In this document: piece by piece, positions 12,117-24,429 of the stretch
Layout of the letters: the number at the start of each line of letters is the position of its first letter
Position numbering within the stretch: position 1 is the stretch's first letter
Made by a program: the position numbers and the translations under genes
From: Distichodus sexfasciatus
Lineage: Eukaryota; Chordata; Actinopteri; Characiformes; Distichodontidae
Length of the DNA stretch: 64,000 nt
Reading direction: 5' to 3'
Assembly (NCBI GenBank): GCA_032718565.1
Contig: JAVGVS010000021.1
Location: 245,801-309,800 of the forward strand
The notes under the pieces: generated by a model
Told to the model about the DNA's origin: nothing
What the model saw: only the letters and a program-made list of their open reading frames with translations
Database searches by the model: none

Positions 12117-15100
12117 CTGAAAAAATACAAGAAACATCTATCACTTCCTGATGTTCAGAAAGACAGTTTACAGTGGCCAGTGAATTATCAACTAGCAATA
12201 ATTCACATTGCAGCAAAAAAAATTCAGTGATTTACTGTGAATTTTCAGTGAAAAACAAAAATAAATTGAAAACATACTGAGCACTAAAAAATAATAGCAG
12301 TCAGTCATTTGATCAACCCGTGCCACATTAGTGCAGTTCTCGGCAACCGAGAAACGCATTCATTTCCATACCATGGAAAATTTTGTTTCCAAAGCTTTAA
12401 ACTCATCTTGTACAGCCAAGAGAATCTTTTCAAGCTGTGTCATGAGCAACAAAACACGTGATGACAACTAAAAGGAACACGCTTCTATGCCAAGGCTAAT
12501 TTCATCCCACTTTATAAATAAGAAGTGCTTTACGTAAGAAAGCTAAATCCATTGTCACTTTATATCATATTATACTAGACTGTGGTTATTCCTCTGTTAG
12601 ACTATTGTAATTCATAGACATTTATTGAATCCCACATAGAACTGTTATATTCCTATCTAAAATATCTCATAAAACACAGCAAGACCACGCCAGGCACAAA
12701 ACACAAGGATTAGGTACAACAACTATTCAGCCATTAAAAATTTATGTGTCTCATATTGTTCCTCTTATCATGCTTTCTCTTTGATTTTTCATTTTTTATG
12801 AGACAGGACCTTGGATGACCTTTATAGGAAACATGAAGAAGGACCAAAATAATTCAGGTTTGCACTCCACGTAACTGAAGGCAGGATTTTGCACTGAGAT
12901 AAACAGGTACAGGGGGCCCAGAGGAACATTCCAGAAGAAATATGTCTGATGTCTCCATAGCTCCCTGAAGATCTGCAGAATCTACACATTAGGCTTCAAC
13001 TCCTCATACCACAAATCAGATCGTTTTGCCCCAGGCGATCTTTCTTTCGCAATCTTACCAGTAGCTCTTGCTTTCTGACAGAGGCCAAGGGCTGAGGACA
13101 TTCTTGTTGGCCACAATGTAGAATAGCACACAAAACCGGGACCCCGAAAAGTAACATTAAAATCTGTGGTGTATACTGCTTGGATTTGAGCCTTTCACCA
13201 CTGTATTATTTTGAGTACTTTGTACTTTTCCTGCATATAATCAATATTATCAAATTGCATTTTCTCTTTCCCTTTCCCCTATACAATTATAGAAGAAGAA
13301 GCATCTGTTTAAATAAAACTGATGTACTTTTAAAATACATTTAATAAGCAAGTACTGTTGATATCAGATTCTATTCTAATCGGCCACTTTTACTTTTAAG
13401 TTATTTCTGTAAGGAATATACTTTTAATTAAGCATGCTTTTGAGGTACTTTATACATCATTGTTAAGCCTCCTGTTATGTTGCAGTTCAAATTGACCCTT
13501 CTAGTGCTTGACTTAACAAGGGTAATCAACATATAAAACAAAAATGGCTCATTTCACATACAGTATGTGCAAAGAGAGTAGAGCTGTGCTTTATCTTGCC
13601 CTAACCATCTGAGTCAAGCTGATCTGTGTTAGACACCAGCCTGCAGTTGTCCCGGTCATCAGGAATTCCATCATTGTCATCATCATGGTCACAAACATCT
13701 CCTTTGCCATCATTGTCATGGTCTGCTTGGTTAGCATTGGCAATGTAGGGGCAGTTATCCATGTTGTTCTGATGGCCGTCCTCGTCTATATCCTGGTTGT
13801 TATCACACTGGTCTCCAATCAGATCATTGTCTACATCAGTCTACAAGAACAAGAGAGTTAAATTAGAAAACAGGTTTCCGTAGATCTAACTAAAAACATT
13901 GAACCTTACTGAAACCCAGCCAACCCCATCCAGACCTGCTGTGGGTTATGAATCAGGGGACAGTTGTCACACTGATCTCCAACACCATCCAAATCAGTGT
14001 CCTTCTGGTCAGTGTTATAGACGAGTGGGCAGTTGTCCTTCTCATTTAAGATCTCTAAAAATCATGACAAGGTAGAAATTTTTATCAGCATCAACATATA
14101 TAAAACACAAGTCAATGTGGGTCATGGTCATGGTCATGGTTGTTTTAGGAGCACATCATGTCTTGTACCATCTCCATCCATATCAACTGAACAGGCATCT
14201 CCTTCCCCATTATTGTCTGTGTCTGTCTGAGCAGGGTTGTGCTCATATGGGCAGTTATCACACCGATCACCCACTGCATCCTTATCGTAGTCGTACTGCC
14301 GAGGGTTGTACATGAGGGGACAGTTGTCCTGAGGGGGAAATGGTAAATGAGTTTATATGAAGCGCACAATAATGTTTTATCACAATTTTTGGTATTTAAG
14401 TAACACTGACCCTTTCATCCACAATTTCATCATTGTCATCATCCTTATCGCAGGCGTCTCCTTGTCCATCATTGTCAAAGTCTTCTTGGCCAGAGTTGGG
14501 AAGCATGGGGCAGTTGTCCTGCAGTTATAAGTTATTTTGATTAGTTTCCACTTAAAAACACTGGCTGACTTCTATTATCCAAATCTAGGCCTATAAAATT
14601 TAAACAATTTCTGTTTTTGTTTATTCACTTCCGGCTTTCATACGATCAAATCCGCTATGTCATAAACTGCTTTATATGTGACGTCTTGCAGACTGAGGTC
14701 ATTTTCTCTGCAGGGTATTTTATTACATAATGCAGTAATTATTCCCCACAAGTGAGGATTTATGTAATTCTAATTCTAATTCTTTCGTTGGCTGTCTGTG
14801 TTCTCTCAGTACATTTTGTTTTAATACACACAAGAGGGAGATTAAACTAAATATACAGTTAAAAAGCAAAGTGTTGTTTTCTAAAAATGTTCTGCTTTGA
14901 AATAAATTAATTTTTAAGCGAAATACATGATTAATTACAGTAGGGACTCGGTTCAATTATTTTTCCCTGTTTGTGTTTCATACAAATTTATCAAATTACA
15001 TTTCATTTCACAGTTCTCAGGTGTAATACCAAAATGTGTTTTGATTTTTCAGGCCTACTGTGACATTGCGGACTGTAATAGCCTGGTGAAAGTGATTAAC

Positions 15101-18100
15101 ATTGTACCTTTTTGCAGTGGTACGTAGCATTTTCTTTACACACTAAATCCTGATTGGGCCATCCATCCAAATCAAAGTCCTCTCCGCAGACAATGCCATC
15201 CCCAGCGTACCCAACTCTGCACTCACATTTATACATAGGCTCAATGATGTGGCTGAGGAAAATGCATTCAGCATTTTTATGGCAGCTGTGGGTGTTGTCC
15301 TTGCAGGGGTTATAAGGTTCGCACACCTTTTCATTAGAAAAAAGATAGAGTAAGAATTGCATATCTTAACATCTAACACCAGGACTCTGTTACGGGTTTT
15401 TGAGAAAATGAAGGCTAAGTGGTATGAGAGCTGAGTCCCTGAGACTGACCTGTTTGTTGGTTTTAGCTGACTCCACTCCCATGCCGTAGGGCTGATTGCC
15501 TTTGTAACGAGGGGGGCAGGGCAGACAGTGGAATCCAGGATCTGTATTCACACACTGCTGCAGCCCACTCAACTTATGGCACACATCAGACACCATATTA
15601 CACTGCATTCAACCCACAAAAATGGGGAGGGGGGATGGTTAGTGCCCACAGTTGCAAAGAAAAAGGCATAAAGGTCATGAAAGTGAAACTGGTTTCAATT
15701 CTGGATTTAATTTGTCTCCTATCAAGTTACTTACCTCATTCACATCTTCGCAGGAGGTTCCATTGCCACGATAGCCTGGAGGGCAAGGCCCACACTCCCA
15801 GGAGCCATCAGGAGCAGTGCTGCACTCCACTCCAGCAAAGCAGGGGTTGGACAAACAGCCATCTGAAAGAATCGGCCAACACAGCTCAAATGACTGTTTA
15901 AAATTTTACAGTTTTTATCTGGTGAATTTTCAAATGCTAAGAGAGCAATCAAGATCACCTTCTGGAGATGCTGAGAGCACATTGTTATAAAATAATACCA
16001 TAAAAGGGATAAAACCTGACTGGCTTTGACATTTCTGTAGTTGTAAAAATACCTATTTCGACACACATTCAACCACATGTCATATAATTTCTAGATTAAT
16101 GTGCCAAGCATGGGAATGTTGTTTTTACCATCGCTGCACTGTGTTTTCATATTGCAACCAAAATACTCAAAAAGTAAAAGCCACATAAGTCCTCATAAGG
16201 ATTTCTTATGGTCATGAGGTTTTAAGTACTATACCTACCACTGTCCCATTACTGTGAAAATATTTGTGTGTAATCCACAGTGCCCTGTGGCTCTCTACTT
16301 TAATGTGTGGTTGGTGCTTACCGACGGGGCACTCCAGCTTGTTGCAGACTTCATTCTCAATGTCATCTCCCATACATTTCCTGCCTCCATGCTGTGGAGT
16401 TGGGCTGTTACACTCCCTTGCGCGACTCTTCAGACCACCTCCACAAGTAGCTGAGCAAGTTGCCCAAGGTGACCACGGGCCCCAGCCACCATCAACTGCA
16501 TGGATAAAGGGGGAATCCTTAGTTACAAAGAGCTTTACCATTAACACCAAAGCACCAGTTTTTAGATCTTAGCTCAGGATATCTATAGTGTGACCTCAGG
16601 AAAGCAAAGTTCATGTGATGAATTAATTTTGTTTTGCTTCAGTCCTCTGGTGTGCACATTTTGTCCGACTAGCCATCTGTTTGTTATTTGGTAAAATGTT
16701 TTTGCCCTGTTTGCCATTTAGTTTTATGTTCTCTTTGTTCTGTTTGAGTAAATGGAGTGATTGGAAGAATGCAAAATAAAACCTATTAAACAAGAGACAC
16801 CAAAGTAATATTTCAGTTTAGTATCAAAGGCCATAAGACAATATTGAAAGGCAAAATGAGTATTAAATGTCTTCCTTTTTTACGCACATTTGAAATCTAT
16901 AATTCAGTTTCTTCTCAAAATATTCTATATTGCATTACATAAGAGCTCTAATATGTGACTCTGCACGGCAAAATCAGTTGCTTGTCGCACATTTTCAAAA
17001 TTGAGTTATTATGTTTTCATAAATCAACCTTCAAAACAATACCTATATGGAATGAATCGGACGACATATGACTGAGATATCAACATTCAAAGGAGTCAGG
17101 TTTCTCCTGTCACGCCAAGTGAGAACAGAGAAATCTGCCTTTGAAGTTGACTATCGACGTAGCACTCACAGACGCTTGGTGCGGTCGCAGCTATGTTTGC
17201 ATTTACGGTAGCCTATGCTGCATTCACAGCCACACGGATAGCCTACCTGCGTTAGGTTAACTGAACTTGGGAGACGGAGATGGATTCCGGAGAAATATCT
17301 TCAGGCTAGTCAACCAGTGGATTTACCGTAAATATTGAAGTAGAGCGGTCAAAACAGAAACTTTTAACATTCTGCTGGAATTGAATTCCTCACCTCAAGA
17401 AAGTCATGTTTTTAGGATGGAAAGGATAAGTTTTTCAGCGAAATTTATTCACAACAGTACAGTACAGACCTTCCACTGTTTCAAAACACTAAAAACAAAA
17501 AATCCAAAGTTTTACCCCATGCAACATAAGCGGTCATTTTTCTCGGAAACCTCTGTTGCAACAAGTGACTGGTTTTGCCATGCAGAGTCACATATGGTAA
17601 TGCGCCCAGAGTTTCTACACATGCAAATAAATCAGCAAATGGCTGTGCACACAGTCCTGCCTTCCCTTGGCCCTCCAGCTGAAACTAAATATCCATCTAG
17701 AGGTTGCCCATATCTTAAGTCTTCAGAGATCCATGCCAGAGGAGCTACTTTCTTTCCAGTTGAGCACAGTTGCCTCTTGTATGTCTTCGGACAATCTCAT
17801 TTATTGGGCGTGTCATGAGAGTCTTACCCATAATCCCTTGTGGTAAGAGTTGCCAGTGCAATAGTTGTGTGTACCCCGAGCCCTAATGATAATATAAGCC
17901 TTGGAAAGAATGACATCACTCTCTCTCTTGCTTTCTTTCTCTCTGTCTCTCTCTCTGCTTAGCTTTGGACGTCATGGAATTGATAAGATATGTTTTTAAA
18001 TAAGCCTGTGTGTGATTGAGCTTGTTAAATTTGTCATCTTTGGGCCACCATACTCACTTGGGCAGGGTTCCGCCTGGCAACTTTGTGTCTCTCTTCCTTC

Positions 18101-21100
18101 TCCTTCACAGTCTTTGCCTCCTCTCTGAGGAACAGGCGAGTTGCAGTGGCGTATGCGAGTGATCACCCCCTCCCCACAAGTCACCGAGCAGGAGGACCAG
18201 GGAGACCACAAGCTCCAGCCCCCATCCTGCCGTACTGAACACACAGGGTCTCAACATTTGTCTCAATGCATTTGTAAAAGACTTCTAACAGGCATTATAA
18301 AAAATCATACCTCTGCGGTCACATTTTCCCAGGCTGCACCTCCGAGTCTGGATTGAGGGGCCAGAGCATTTGTTGCTGGTGTCATCACACGATCGGCCTC
18401 TTTGCTGAGTTCCACTGCCACAGGTCACCGTACATTGTGTCCACTCTGACCACGGAGACCAGCCATCTTCACTGTCCATCGCTAACCATAGAAATATTAC
18501 ACAGTTTTGCAGTTTTGGAAGATATCAACTTGATGAAAAACAACATTTGAGTAAGGGAGAATTGATCGTAGTTTGAGAAGCACTCACGTAGACAAACTGG
18601 GCAGCACTCCCCATCGATGAAGGATGGACTGGCACAAGAGACAGGAGGGCAGGTAATCTGCCTACACACCACTTTCCCTTCCTGGCATGTGCATTTGGTG
18701 CAGCTGTCTACGATCCAGTCCTCCTTATTCTCAAAAAGTCGCCCATCCTGCCAGCACATACTCTGCTCCACTGGGTCCTGCATCTTGTTGAGAGCATTCC
18801 GCATTGCAGTATTCTCTTCCGTCTGTAACCCAGTTAAAAAAAACACATACATGAGGCTCCACATGGTCTGCATGGACCAAAGGGGCCCCTGTTCCTATGT
18901 TGTGGTTCCATAAACGCAAACATATCTAGACGTACACTCATGGCAGCATGCTGCCATCCAGTAGGCTTTAATTTCTACAAAACCAAGAAAGGGCATAAAA
19001 AGTTGTGATTTACTGCGTAAACATTCTTTCCACAGGTATGTGGGTAGACCCCAATTATGGCACAATTACCCAGTTTAAGCAAACGGAAACAGTGAAAAAT
19101 TGCCCTCAGTAGAGTTCTCAACATGGTTTGCAAAACCAGCACGCTGACCTGGCTGCTGTCTCGATTCATGTGTAACACTTGATTCAGTTTTAATAATGGA
19201 AGTGCTGAGAGACTCACCACTTTCTGCAAGCCATCGATGAGGTTGCTAACGACGACACGGAGGCCCTTCAGCTCCTCAAAGAGGTTGGCTAATTCCTCAC
19301 AGGAACGCTCGCACATCATTTCTGAGGAGCTGGTTGCTGGTGGGTCTGTGTTCGGGCCAATGAGGTTTGTGGCAATGGAGGATGCCACGTTTTCCATCTC
19401 GGCACTCTCACTCACTGTATTCACCTCCTCTGCCCACAGAGGGAAGGACAAAGTGTGATGCTTTCAGCAAATGAAGAATTAGAGCTGAAAAACTGAGCAC
19501 AGTCATCTCATACACACTTGTAATTCTCTGCATGACAATTTAACCCTATAATGCATTGTTTCCACTTGAGTGGACTGCTGTATAATTTCAAATATCGGAT
19601 TCAGAAGCAAAGGGTTGTAATATGTAAATCACAATTCATATAGAAAGGGCTGATCTCAGACACTGATGCAAAATCTGCCTTACAATAATATATTTTTTCC
19701 AAAGAAAACCCCAAATTTAGTGATCTGGAAGAAAGGGAATGAGTGTTTGGGGGGTTAAGAGATGAAGATTTCTTGGCCCTATAGCTTCATAAAGGGATTA
19801 TACAATACAATAGTCCCTACATAACACAACATTCAGAATGTAGTTCTAACCCAACAGGAAATATCCTCTGGAAATCTTATATGCAGAGTTGAGGCATACG
19901 TAAATTTGACAAGCAGGAAGTTAGAGCCACAGGATGCCATGTGCTCGGTTCCTACAGCAAAGGCCCTGGGGACGGCAAGGCAGTGAACCATCCCACCCTG
20001 CAACCCCATGCTAACAGTAAAAGTGTGTACGGCTGTTGGCGAACGTGGAAGCAGAGGCAGACTGGAAAAGTGGTGAGGCCCTCAGCATGATGCCTAAAAC
20101 TGTTTGTAATAAACCCTCATTACACTTAGATGCTTGAACATTTTTCCAAGGAGTCAGATGAATCTAGGGCTCTAATTCCAGGGGGTCTGTGATGTCACAC
20201 AGTGCACACAGAAGATTTGTGACAGCCCATAAGCCTACTCCAGCATTTCCCAGTCACATATATGAAAGGGGGGCATTTTTAAAGTTATTTTAAGCACTTT
20301 AAAAAGAAAATTGTGGCTGTAAAAATATGGGCTTGGCAGTATTTTGAGGTAGCCCACCTACTGCACACTACTTTAAAAAGTTTCCCTTGACACACAACAA
20401 AGCATACTGATAATAATTGATTATAATTAACACATTACTTTGAAATGCTATGTAATCCCAGAAGAAATTCTCCAACACCCATAGTTTTTTCTTTAGTTCC
20501 TCTCTCTCTGTCTATCCTTCTCTCACTCCTTCTCGCTCGATCTCTCTCCTCCTCTCTCCTCCAGTTCTCAATGCCTTTCTCTCCACCCTACTCCTTTTCT
20601 CCCATCTCTTTCGGACCTTTCACAACATGCCTCACATCTGACACTGATAAAACTCTTGCCACACAGAACAGATCTTTTGGATTTTAACAGTGAGAAAACA
20701 GAGCTGACAAAGTGGCTCGCAGATTTTATCTGATAGAATTAAATAAAGCTTCACTGTTTGAAGTTATTTTTACAGTAGCTCTTTTACCAAATGAAACACT
20801 GCCCTCTAACTGCAGTAAAACTGAAACATAGCCTGTTCTAGCTGCATTTGGAACTGTCAGTAACATTTTGAAATCTTTAATGATGTTACAAATGCAACAG
20901 TAGCCTAAAACCACAGAATAATTTAAGGTCCAAAATCTATGGACAAAGCAATTTGGATTAGCAACTAGTTTCAAATGAAATTTGAATGACTATCAGTTTG
21001 CAGTAGGGAGTCCACTGGTCCACGAGACATGCCAAAGGGTCTCTAAATCAAGAGAGCATGTTGGCCTGTTATGCAGTTTCTTGAGCCAGCAATTTTTTTC

Positions 21101-23548
21101 ACACTTCAATTCTGTGTCTGCTGAACTCATTCAAATCCCTACTGACTGTTTAGCAGACTGAATTTGTGTGTATGCGTGTGTGTGTGTGCGTCTTAGCTTG
21201 ACCTCTCATTTCTGCCCGTGCTGCTTTTTGTTACATGACCTCGCAAGTGACCTCTCTGTTCTAATCACAGTAAAATCATTGATGAAAGCACAGATTTGCT
21301 CAAATTACCTCTGAAAATGTGAATTCCACTTTGTAATTTAACTATGATTTTAAAAAATAAATGACTAGACTTTCTGTCTCTGCATGTATACAGGGTGAAT
21401 ATGTCCTAATTCAACATGTATTTTAAGATGAACAATATAAAGTCGGCATTTTAAAATGGAATGGAATGGAAACGTATCAAAATGCTACATTTCCAGGTGT
21501 GTTTTAGGTAACCTTTTGTAACTGTGAGAACCTTGGTTCTCAGTGTCAAGCAAATTTGCATGCTTATTGACATTGTGCATCTGTACCAAGACAAACAAAC
21601 TTTCACATACCAACCTTGACCTTAAATTGTCATCTTGCCCCCAAGGCTGATCAGCTAGTGGCATGCACAGATAAAGTGAGCCTCCCTACACACCCACACA
21701 CATACACACACACAAAATTAGAAAGTATTTTGCTAAAAGCTAACCTCTCACTTATCATTTCTTCAGTGTGGATGGTATGTTTGTGTCTGGATCAGAGCAC
21801 ACAGCTCTGTAAGTGAGAGTTCCACTCAGTATATTTATTTTTCAAAGCTAGCTGCCAAGTGCTAAAAACCTTCCATGATCATGAGGGACAGACTTTTGGA
21901 CTGCTATGGATTTTTCCCCCTCTGTCTTTTCTTCAGATTACCATATTGCATGGTTCTTCAGTTAGTCTTGGGCCTCCACAACTCTGTACTGCACATTGCT
22001 TTTTTCTGTCACACATCTGATTCTACTAATTCATTTCAATACTTTGGCACCCTAGAGCTTTAGTTTATTACTGTGTCGTAGTGACAAGCGCTTCTGATCC
22101 AAACATCATTAATGTGCCATTTGTCATTTGTTAGATCGGCTGAGCATCAGCTTCACAATGGAGGCAAATGTAGAAGTGTACAAAAAGAGTGCATAAGCCT
22201 AAAAACCCACCTGGATTTGCCAGCTCGCATCCCTGACTCTCCAATACGTCCTCAAGAGAGGTGTCAAAAATAAACCGCACATTTTGCAATAAGCCCTAAA
22301 AGAAACACAAACAATATTACGTATTGCACCTGTACTCTTTATAGCAACAATACAATCTATATGGATCTTGTCATATGTGTCATATTTTTGTCTAGTATGT
22401 AAATGACATGGTACACTGAAATGATATGCTTCTGTCCATTCTGTTCAAGTATGGCTCTATCGTTCTTCCATCACTACCAAAAAGTTTACTTTAACTTTGA
22501 CTTTGACTACCACCACTGGCCCTATCCCTGGGCAATATACGTAAGTCTCTCTACATAAGTGATTGTAATGTTAAGCAATGTAATTGTTGAGCTGATAACT
22601 GAAAATACATTATTTGATATTAGGACTTGCTGACTATTTATACCAGCTCTATTCAACCTATCGCCCTGAGCAAAATCCTTAACCCCAAAGGAGACTGTAA
22701 CTGTAATTGTATCTCAATGTAAGTGTAAAATATAAAATATAATTCAATTGTTGTTTTTAAGAGTCTAATCCTTTTGTATGTCTAGCATGCATATAAATAG
22801 CATGTGAGTGGTGCAATGCCCTCACCCTAAAATGACTCTCCCGATTGGATCCTTTGGCCACAAACATCCTCCCCCCAGGGGCACTCAGATGGTCATAAAA
22901 AGGCTCATCAAGAATGAAGCTGTCAATCAGCGTGCAACCCACATACAGTGTGGCCGTTTCCCCATGAACGTGAAGTGTGATGTTTTTCCACTGTGAGTCG
23001 GACAGGTCCACATCCTCGAATGAGATCACATTGCGAGAGCCATCGGCCCACCAATACACCAAATCCAAGGTGTTTGTTCGACCGTCGGACACAATCTCGA
23101 ACTGCCTCCGCTCCCCTGGGCCCTCCAGGGCCAGGATGGTGCCTCGGGATGTGCGGTCCTGCCGCAGTGTGGCTGTCAAAATGAAACCCTCGTTATTCTG
23201 TATTTGCAGGAGAAGCTGCTGCAGCGTCTTGGAGCTGACCGAGGGCAGGTGGTCAAACCGGATGAAGCGATATGCTGGAGAATCTGAGTCCAGGCCTCGG
23301 AAAAGCTTCACCCCAATGGTTTTCTGTGTGATGCCGCTGGTTTCAAACATGTCAAAAACAGTCTCATCCTCCACCTGTCCATCTACATGTCCATCTGCAT
23401 GAGACATGTGAAATGTATATGTATGAGATTGGAACATATACAAAGTATATGTGAAAATGAATGTGTATGTTGCAAAATTACCTGATTCTAAGGCAGAGGC
23501 ACACAGAAACAAAAGGGCTAGACCCAACTGACATCCTCGGAGAATCAT
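10546..23548 (-). CDS. thbs2: Thrombospondin-2, complete 20-exon coding region
   Basis: This gene encodes a secreted, calcium-binding matricellular glycoprotein that acts outside the cell on cell-matrix adhesion, collagen assembly and angiogenesis. Coding exons in transcript order (plus-strand coordinates): 23548-23482, 23394-22826, 22295-22211, 19429-19218, 18822-18588, 18481-18311, 18234-18058, 16495-16322, 15862-15735, 15602-15450, 15326-15108, 14518-14411, 14328-14169, 14054-13936, 13840-13606, 12116-11889, 11798-11527, 11214-11117, 10782-10643, 10553-10546. Every junction is GT-AG and phases join without a break. The total is 3558 nt, or 1185 residues plus stop, against about 1170 in mammals. 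The N-terminal domain (TIGVKLFRG, SQWKNITLHV, DSFILDEPFYDHL) fits THBS2 rather than THBS1, although parts of the C-terminal half read equally like THBS1. The last residues are YECRDA. Teleost thbs2a versus thbs2b cannot be settled here. Confidence 0.96.
11889..14518 (-). other. thbs2: thbs2 exons 13-17: calcium-binding type 3 repeats with RGD
   Basis: Exons 14518-14411, 14328-14169, 14054-13936, 13840-13606 and the first part of 12116-11889 encode about residues 731-955. They are rows of DxDxDGxGDxCDNCP-type repeats that wrap around many calcium ions in this family. An RGD tripeptide (GDGRGDACKDD) lies at residues 941-943, encoded at 12108-12100. A KGD occurs in the preceding repeat (DGKGDVCD). 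Introns inside the block are short (about 80-115 bp) except 14519-15107 upstream and 12117-13605 before the last exon. Confidence 0.95.
15108..15862 (-). other. thbs2: thbs2 exons 10-12: EGF-like modules and start of the wire
   Basis: Exons 15862-15735, 15602-15450 and 15326-15108 cover about residues 564-730. EGF-1 has GCLSNPCFAG to NGTSC. EGF-2 opens with DVNEC, a calcium-binding EGF start, and includes CVNTDPGFHCLPCPPRYKG. EGF-3 reads CEPYNPCKDNTHSC to MYKCECRVGYAGDG. The last exon continues into the first aspartate-rich segment (GEDFDLDGWPNQDLVC). Confidence 0.94.
16940..17830. other. Unusual block in a thbs2 intron, probably repeat-derived
   Basis: Inside the intron between thbs2 type 1 repeats 2 and 3, this block has CpG-containing sequence (GACTATCGACGTAGCACTC, GGTGCGGTCGCAGC) unlike the flanking AT-rich intron, and it contains a 145-codon plus-strand frame with no recognisable domain. 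I read it as an old element of unknown family. Confidence 0.35.
17917..17957. repeat. (CT)n-rich tract
   Basis: Interrupted CTCTCT, CTTTCTTTCT and CTCTCTCTCT runs in a thbs2 intron. Confidence 0.8.
18588..18822 (-). other. thbs2: thbs2 exon 6: von Willebrand factor C domain
   Basis: Encodes about residues 312-389. The cysteine pattern CWQDGRLFENKEDW, CTKCTCQEGKVVC, CPPVSC and GECCPVC is that of the single VWC (procollagen) module between the oligomerisation region and the type 1 repeats of thrombospondins 1 and 2. Confidence 0.93.
19218..19429 (-). other. thbs2: thbs2 exon 5: oligomerisation segment
   Basis: Encodes about residues 241-311. It contains CERSCEEL followed by heptad-like leucines (ANLFEELKGLRVVVSNLIDG). 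In thrombospondins 1 and 2 the equivalent cysteines and short coiled coil make the disulphide-linked trimer. The first half of the exon is poorly conserved linker. Confidence 0.88.
21165..21190. repeat. Short (GT)n tract
   Basis: Interrupted GT repeats in the thbs2 intron between exons 4 and 5. Confidence 0.75.
22211..23394 (-). other. thbs2: thbs2 exons 3-4: N-terminal laminin-G-like (TSPN) domain
   Basis: Exon 3 (23394-22826) and exon 4 (22295-22211) encode about residues 23-240. The fold is the TSPN/laminin-G-like domain that in this family binds heparan sulphate, integrins and LRP1. Recognisable landmarks are TVFDMFETSG, AYRFIRFDHLP, RGTILALEGPG, QFEIVSDG, SQWKNITLHV and RESHFRGLLQNVRFIFD. 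The single-exon layout of most of this domain is typical of thrombospondins 1 and 2. Confidence 0.93.
23482..23548 (-). other. thbs2: thbs2 exon 2: signal peptide
   Basis: Codes residues 1-22 plus one base. The ATG at 23548-23546 opens MILRGCQLG followed by a hydrophobic run (LALLFLCASALES), a typical cleavable secretion signal. An in-frame ATG further upstream falls in intron sequence before the acceptor, so this is the start I chose. Confidence 0.9.
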
Positions 23549-23960
23549 GATTCCTAACAAAACACACATATGGTTTAACTTTTTTTGCAAATCTTACAGC
23601 TTTTTAACTTGTCTTAAATAAAGGTGCAAATTGGTTTTAGTCTGTCTGTTCTTGAGAACCTTCACCATATCCCAAAACTTGGTGAGTGATGAAATTAGGG
23701 TTTAATGCATCACAAAAAGAAAACAATACACTTATTTTGGGTTAAAATGTGACAAGTGACACCTTAATATTGTACATAATTAACAACGTCCTGCGAATTC
23801 CAAGTATCTTAAAACTTACCAAATTATGAAATCTTATGTTCCTAAATATTTGGATTAAAAAAAACCCAAGAACATTACTTAAGGCCTAAACAGTAAAAAA
23901 GTGATACAGTGAAAATGATTAAAGTTAATTATTATAAAACTCGAGCACATCCCTTCTTAC

Positions 23961-24200
23961 CTGAACCAAAGACGCAGTCCTAGGACTACGAATAAAAATC
24001 CCAGAATGCTAGATTCCTTACAAAAGAGCAAAATGGATGTCCAGTCTTGTCATGAATCGATTGTGCAGCGGTGAAATCGCCAAAAGAGCGCAGAAACTCG
24101 CGTGCGTAAAGCCGGGGTCCAACGGACTCCACGCGCTCCGACTTCGCTGTTTGTGCGAGTTGCGCACGCGACCCCAAACTCGAACGGATCCTGTCAATCA
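23961..24200 (-). other. thbs2: thbs2 non-coding first exon (5' UTR)
   Basis: The coding start lies only 5 nt inside its exon, behind a TTTTGTTAG acceptor at 23554-23556, so an upstream non-coding exon is required. A good donor (TTCAG/GTAAGAAGG read on the minus strand) sits at 23961/23960 at the edge of a CpG-rich block. I place exon 1 there. Its 5' end is a guess because no clear TATA box or initiator marks it. If the transcript begins beyond 24053 it carries an 11-codon upstream ORF (ATG at 24053, stop ending at 24018). Confidence 0.6.
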
Positions 24201-24420
24201 CTCGTTCCCTTTAAGTGATGTCGTCTTGCGTTGAGGTGAATAATGTCTGCACCTCAAGGTTGGAATTCGGATCGATGCTTCAGTAAAAGCAGAGCGACGC
24301 GCTCCACCTTGGACCTCCAGCTTGGTGAAATCAGGTTTTATCGGCGGCGCGCATGTGGGGCTTCAAGGAGGAGTTTTGGGGAAAGAGGTGGTGGGGCGGG
24401 GGGCGGTTTGAGGGAACTGA
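24040..24420 (-). promoter_or_regulatory. CpG-rich thbs2 promoter region
   Basis: The stretch is dense in CpG (for example GAGTTGCGCACGCGACC and GCGGCGCGCATG) compared with the AT-rich surroundings, and lies at and upstream of the inferred first exon of thbs2. This is the usual look of a vertebrate CpG-island promoter. Basing a promoter on composition and position alone is inference; no TATA box is convincing. Confidence 0.6.
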
Positions 24421-24429
24421 AAGGACTGC

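Larger units (their letters stand above)
16322..18481 (-). other. thbs2: thbs2 exons 7-9: three TSP type 1 repeats
   Basis: One repeat per exon, all in the same phase: 18481-18311, 18234-18058 and 16495-16322 (about residues 390-563). Each has the WSPW-type tryptophan ladder (DGWSPWSEW, GGWSLWSPW, GGWGPWSPW) and the CxxTCG motif (CTVTCG, CSVTCG, CSATCG) followed by basic residues. In this family these carry C-mannosylated tryptophans, and CSVTCG is linked to CD36 binding. The introns between them, especially 16496-18057, hold unrelated repeat-like sequence. Confidence 0.95.

Noticed and set aside
17381..17818. 145-codon plus-strand frame inside thbs2
   Set aside because: No domain, no splice partner and antisense to a thbs2 intron; treated as part of a probable repeat block.
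10546..23548. Assignment to thrombospondin-1
   Set aside because: Several type 3 and C-terminal stretches look like THBS1, but the N-terminal domain and EGF-2/EGF-3 region match THBS2 clearly.
23986..24201. 71-codon upstream frame in the thbs2 first exon
   Set aside because: It begins with GTG, not ATG; only the 11-codon ATG frame at 24053-24018 would count as an upstream ORF.
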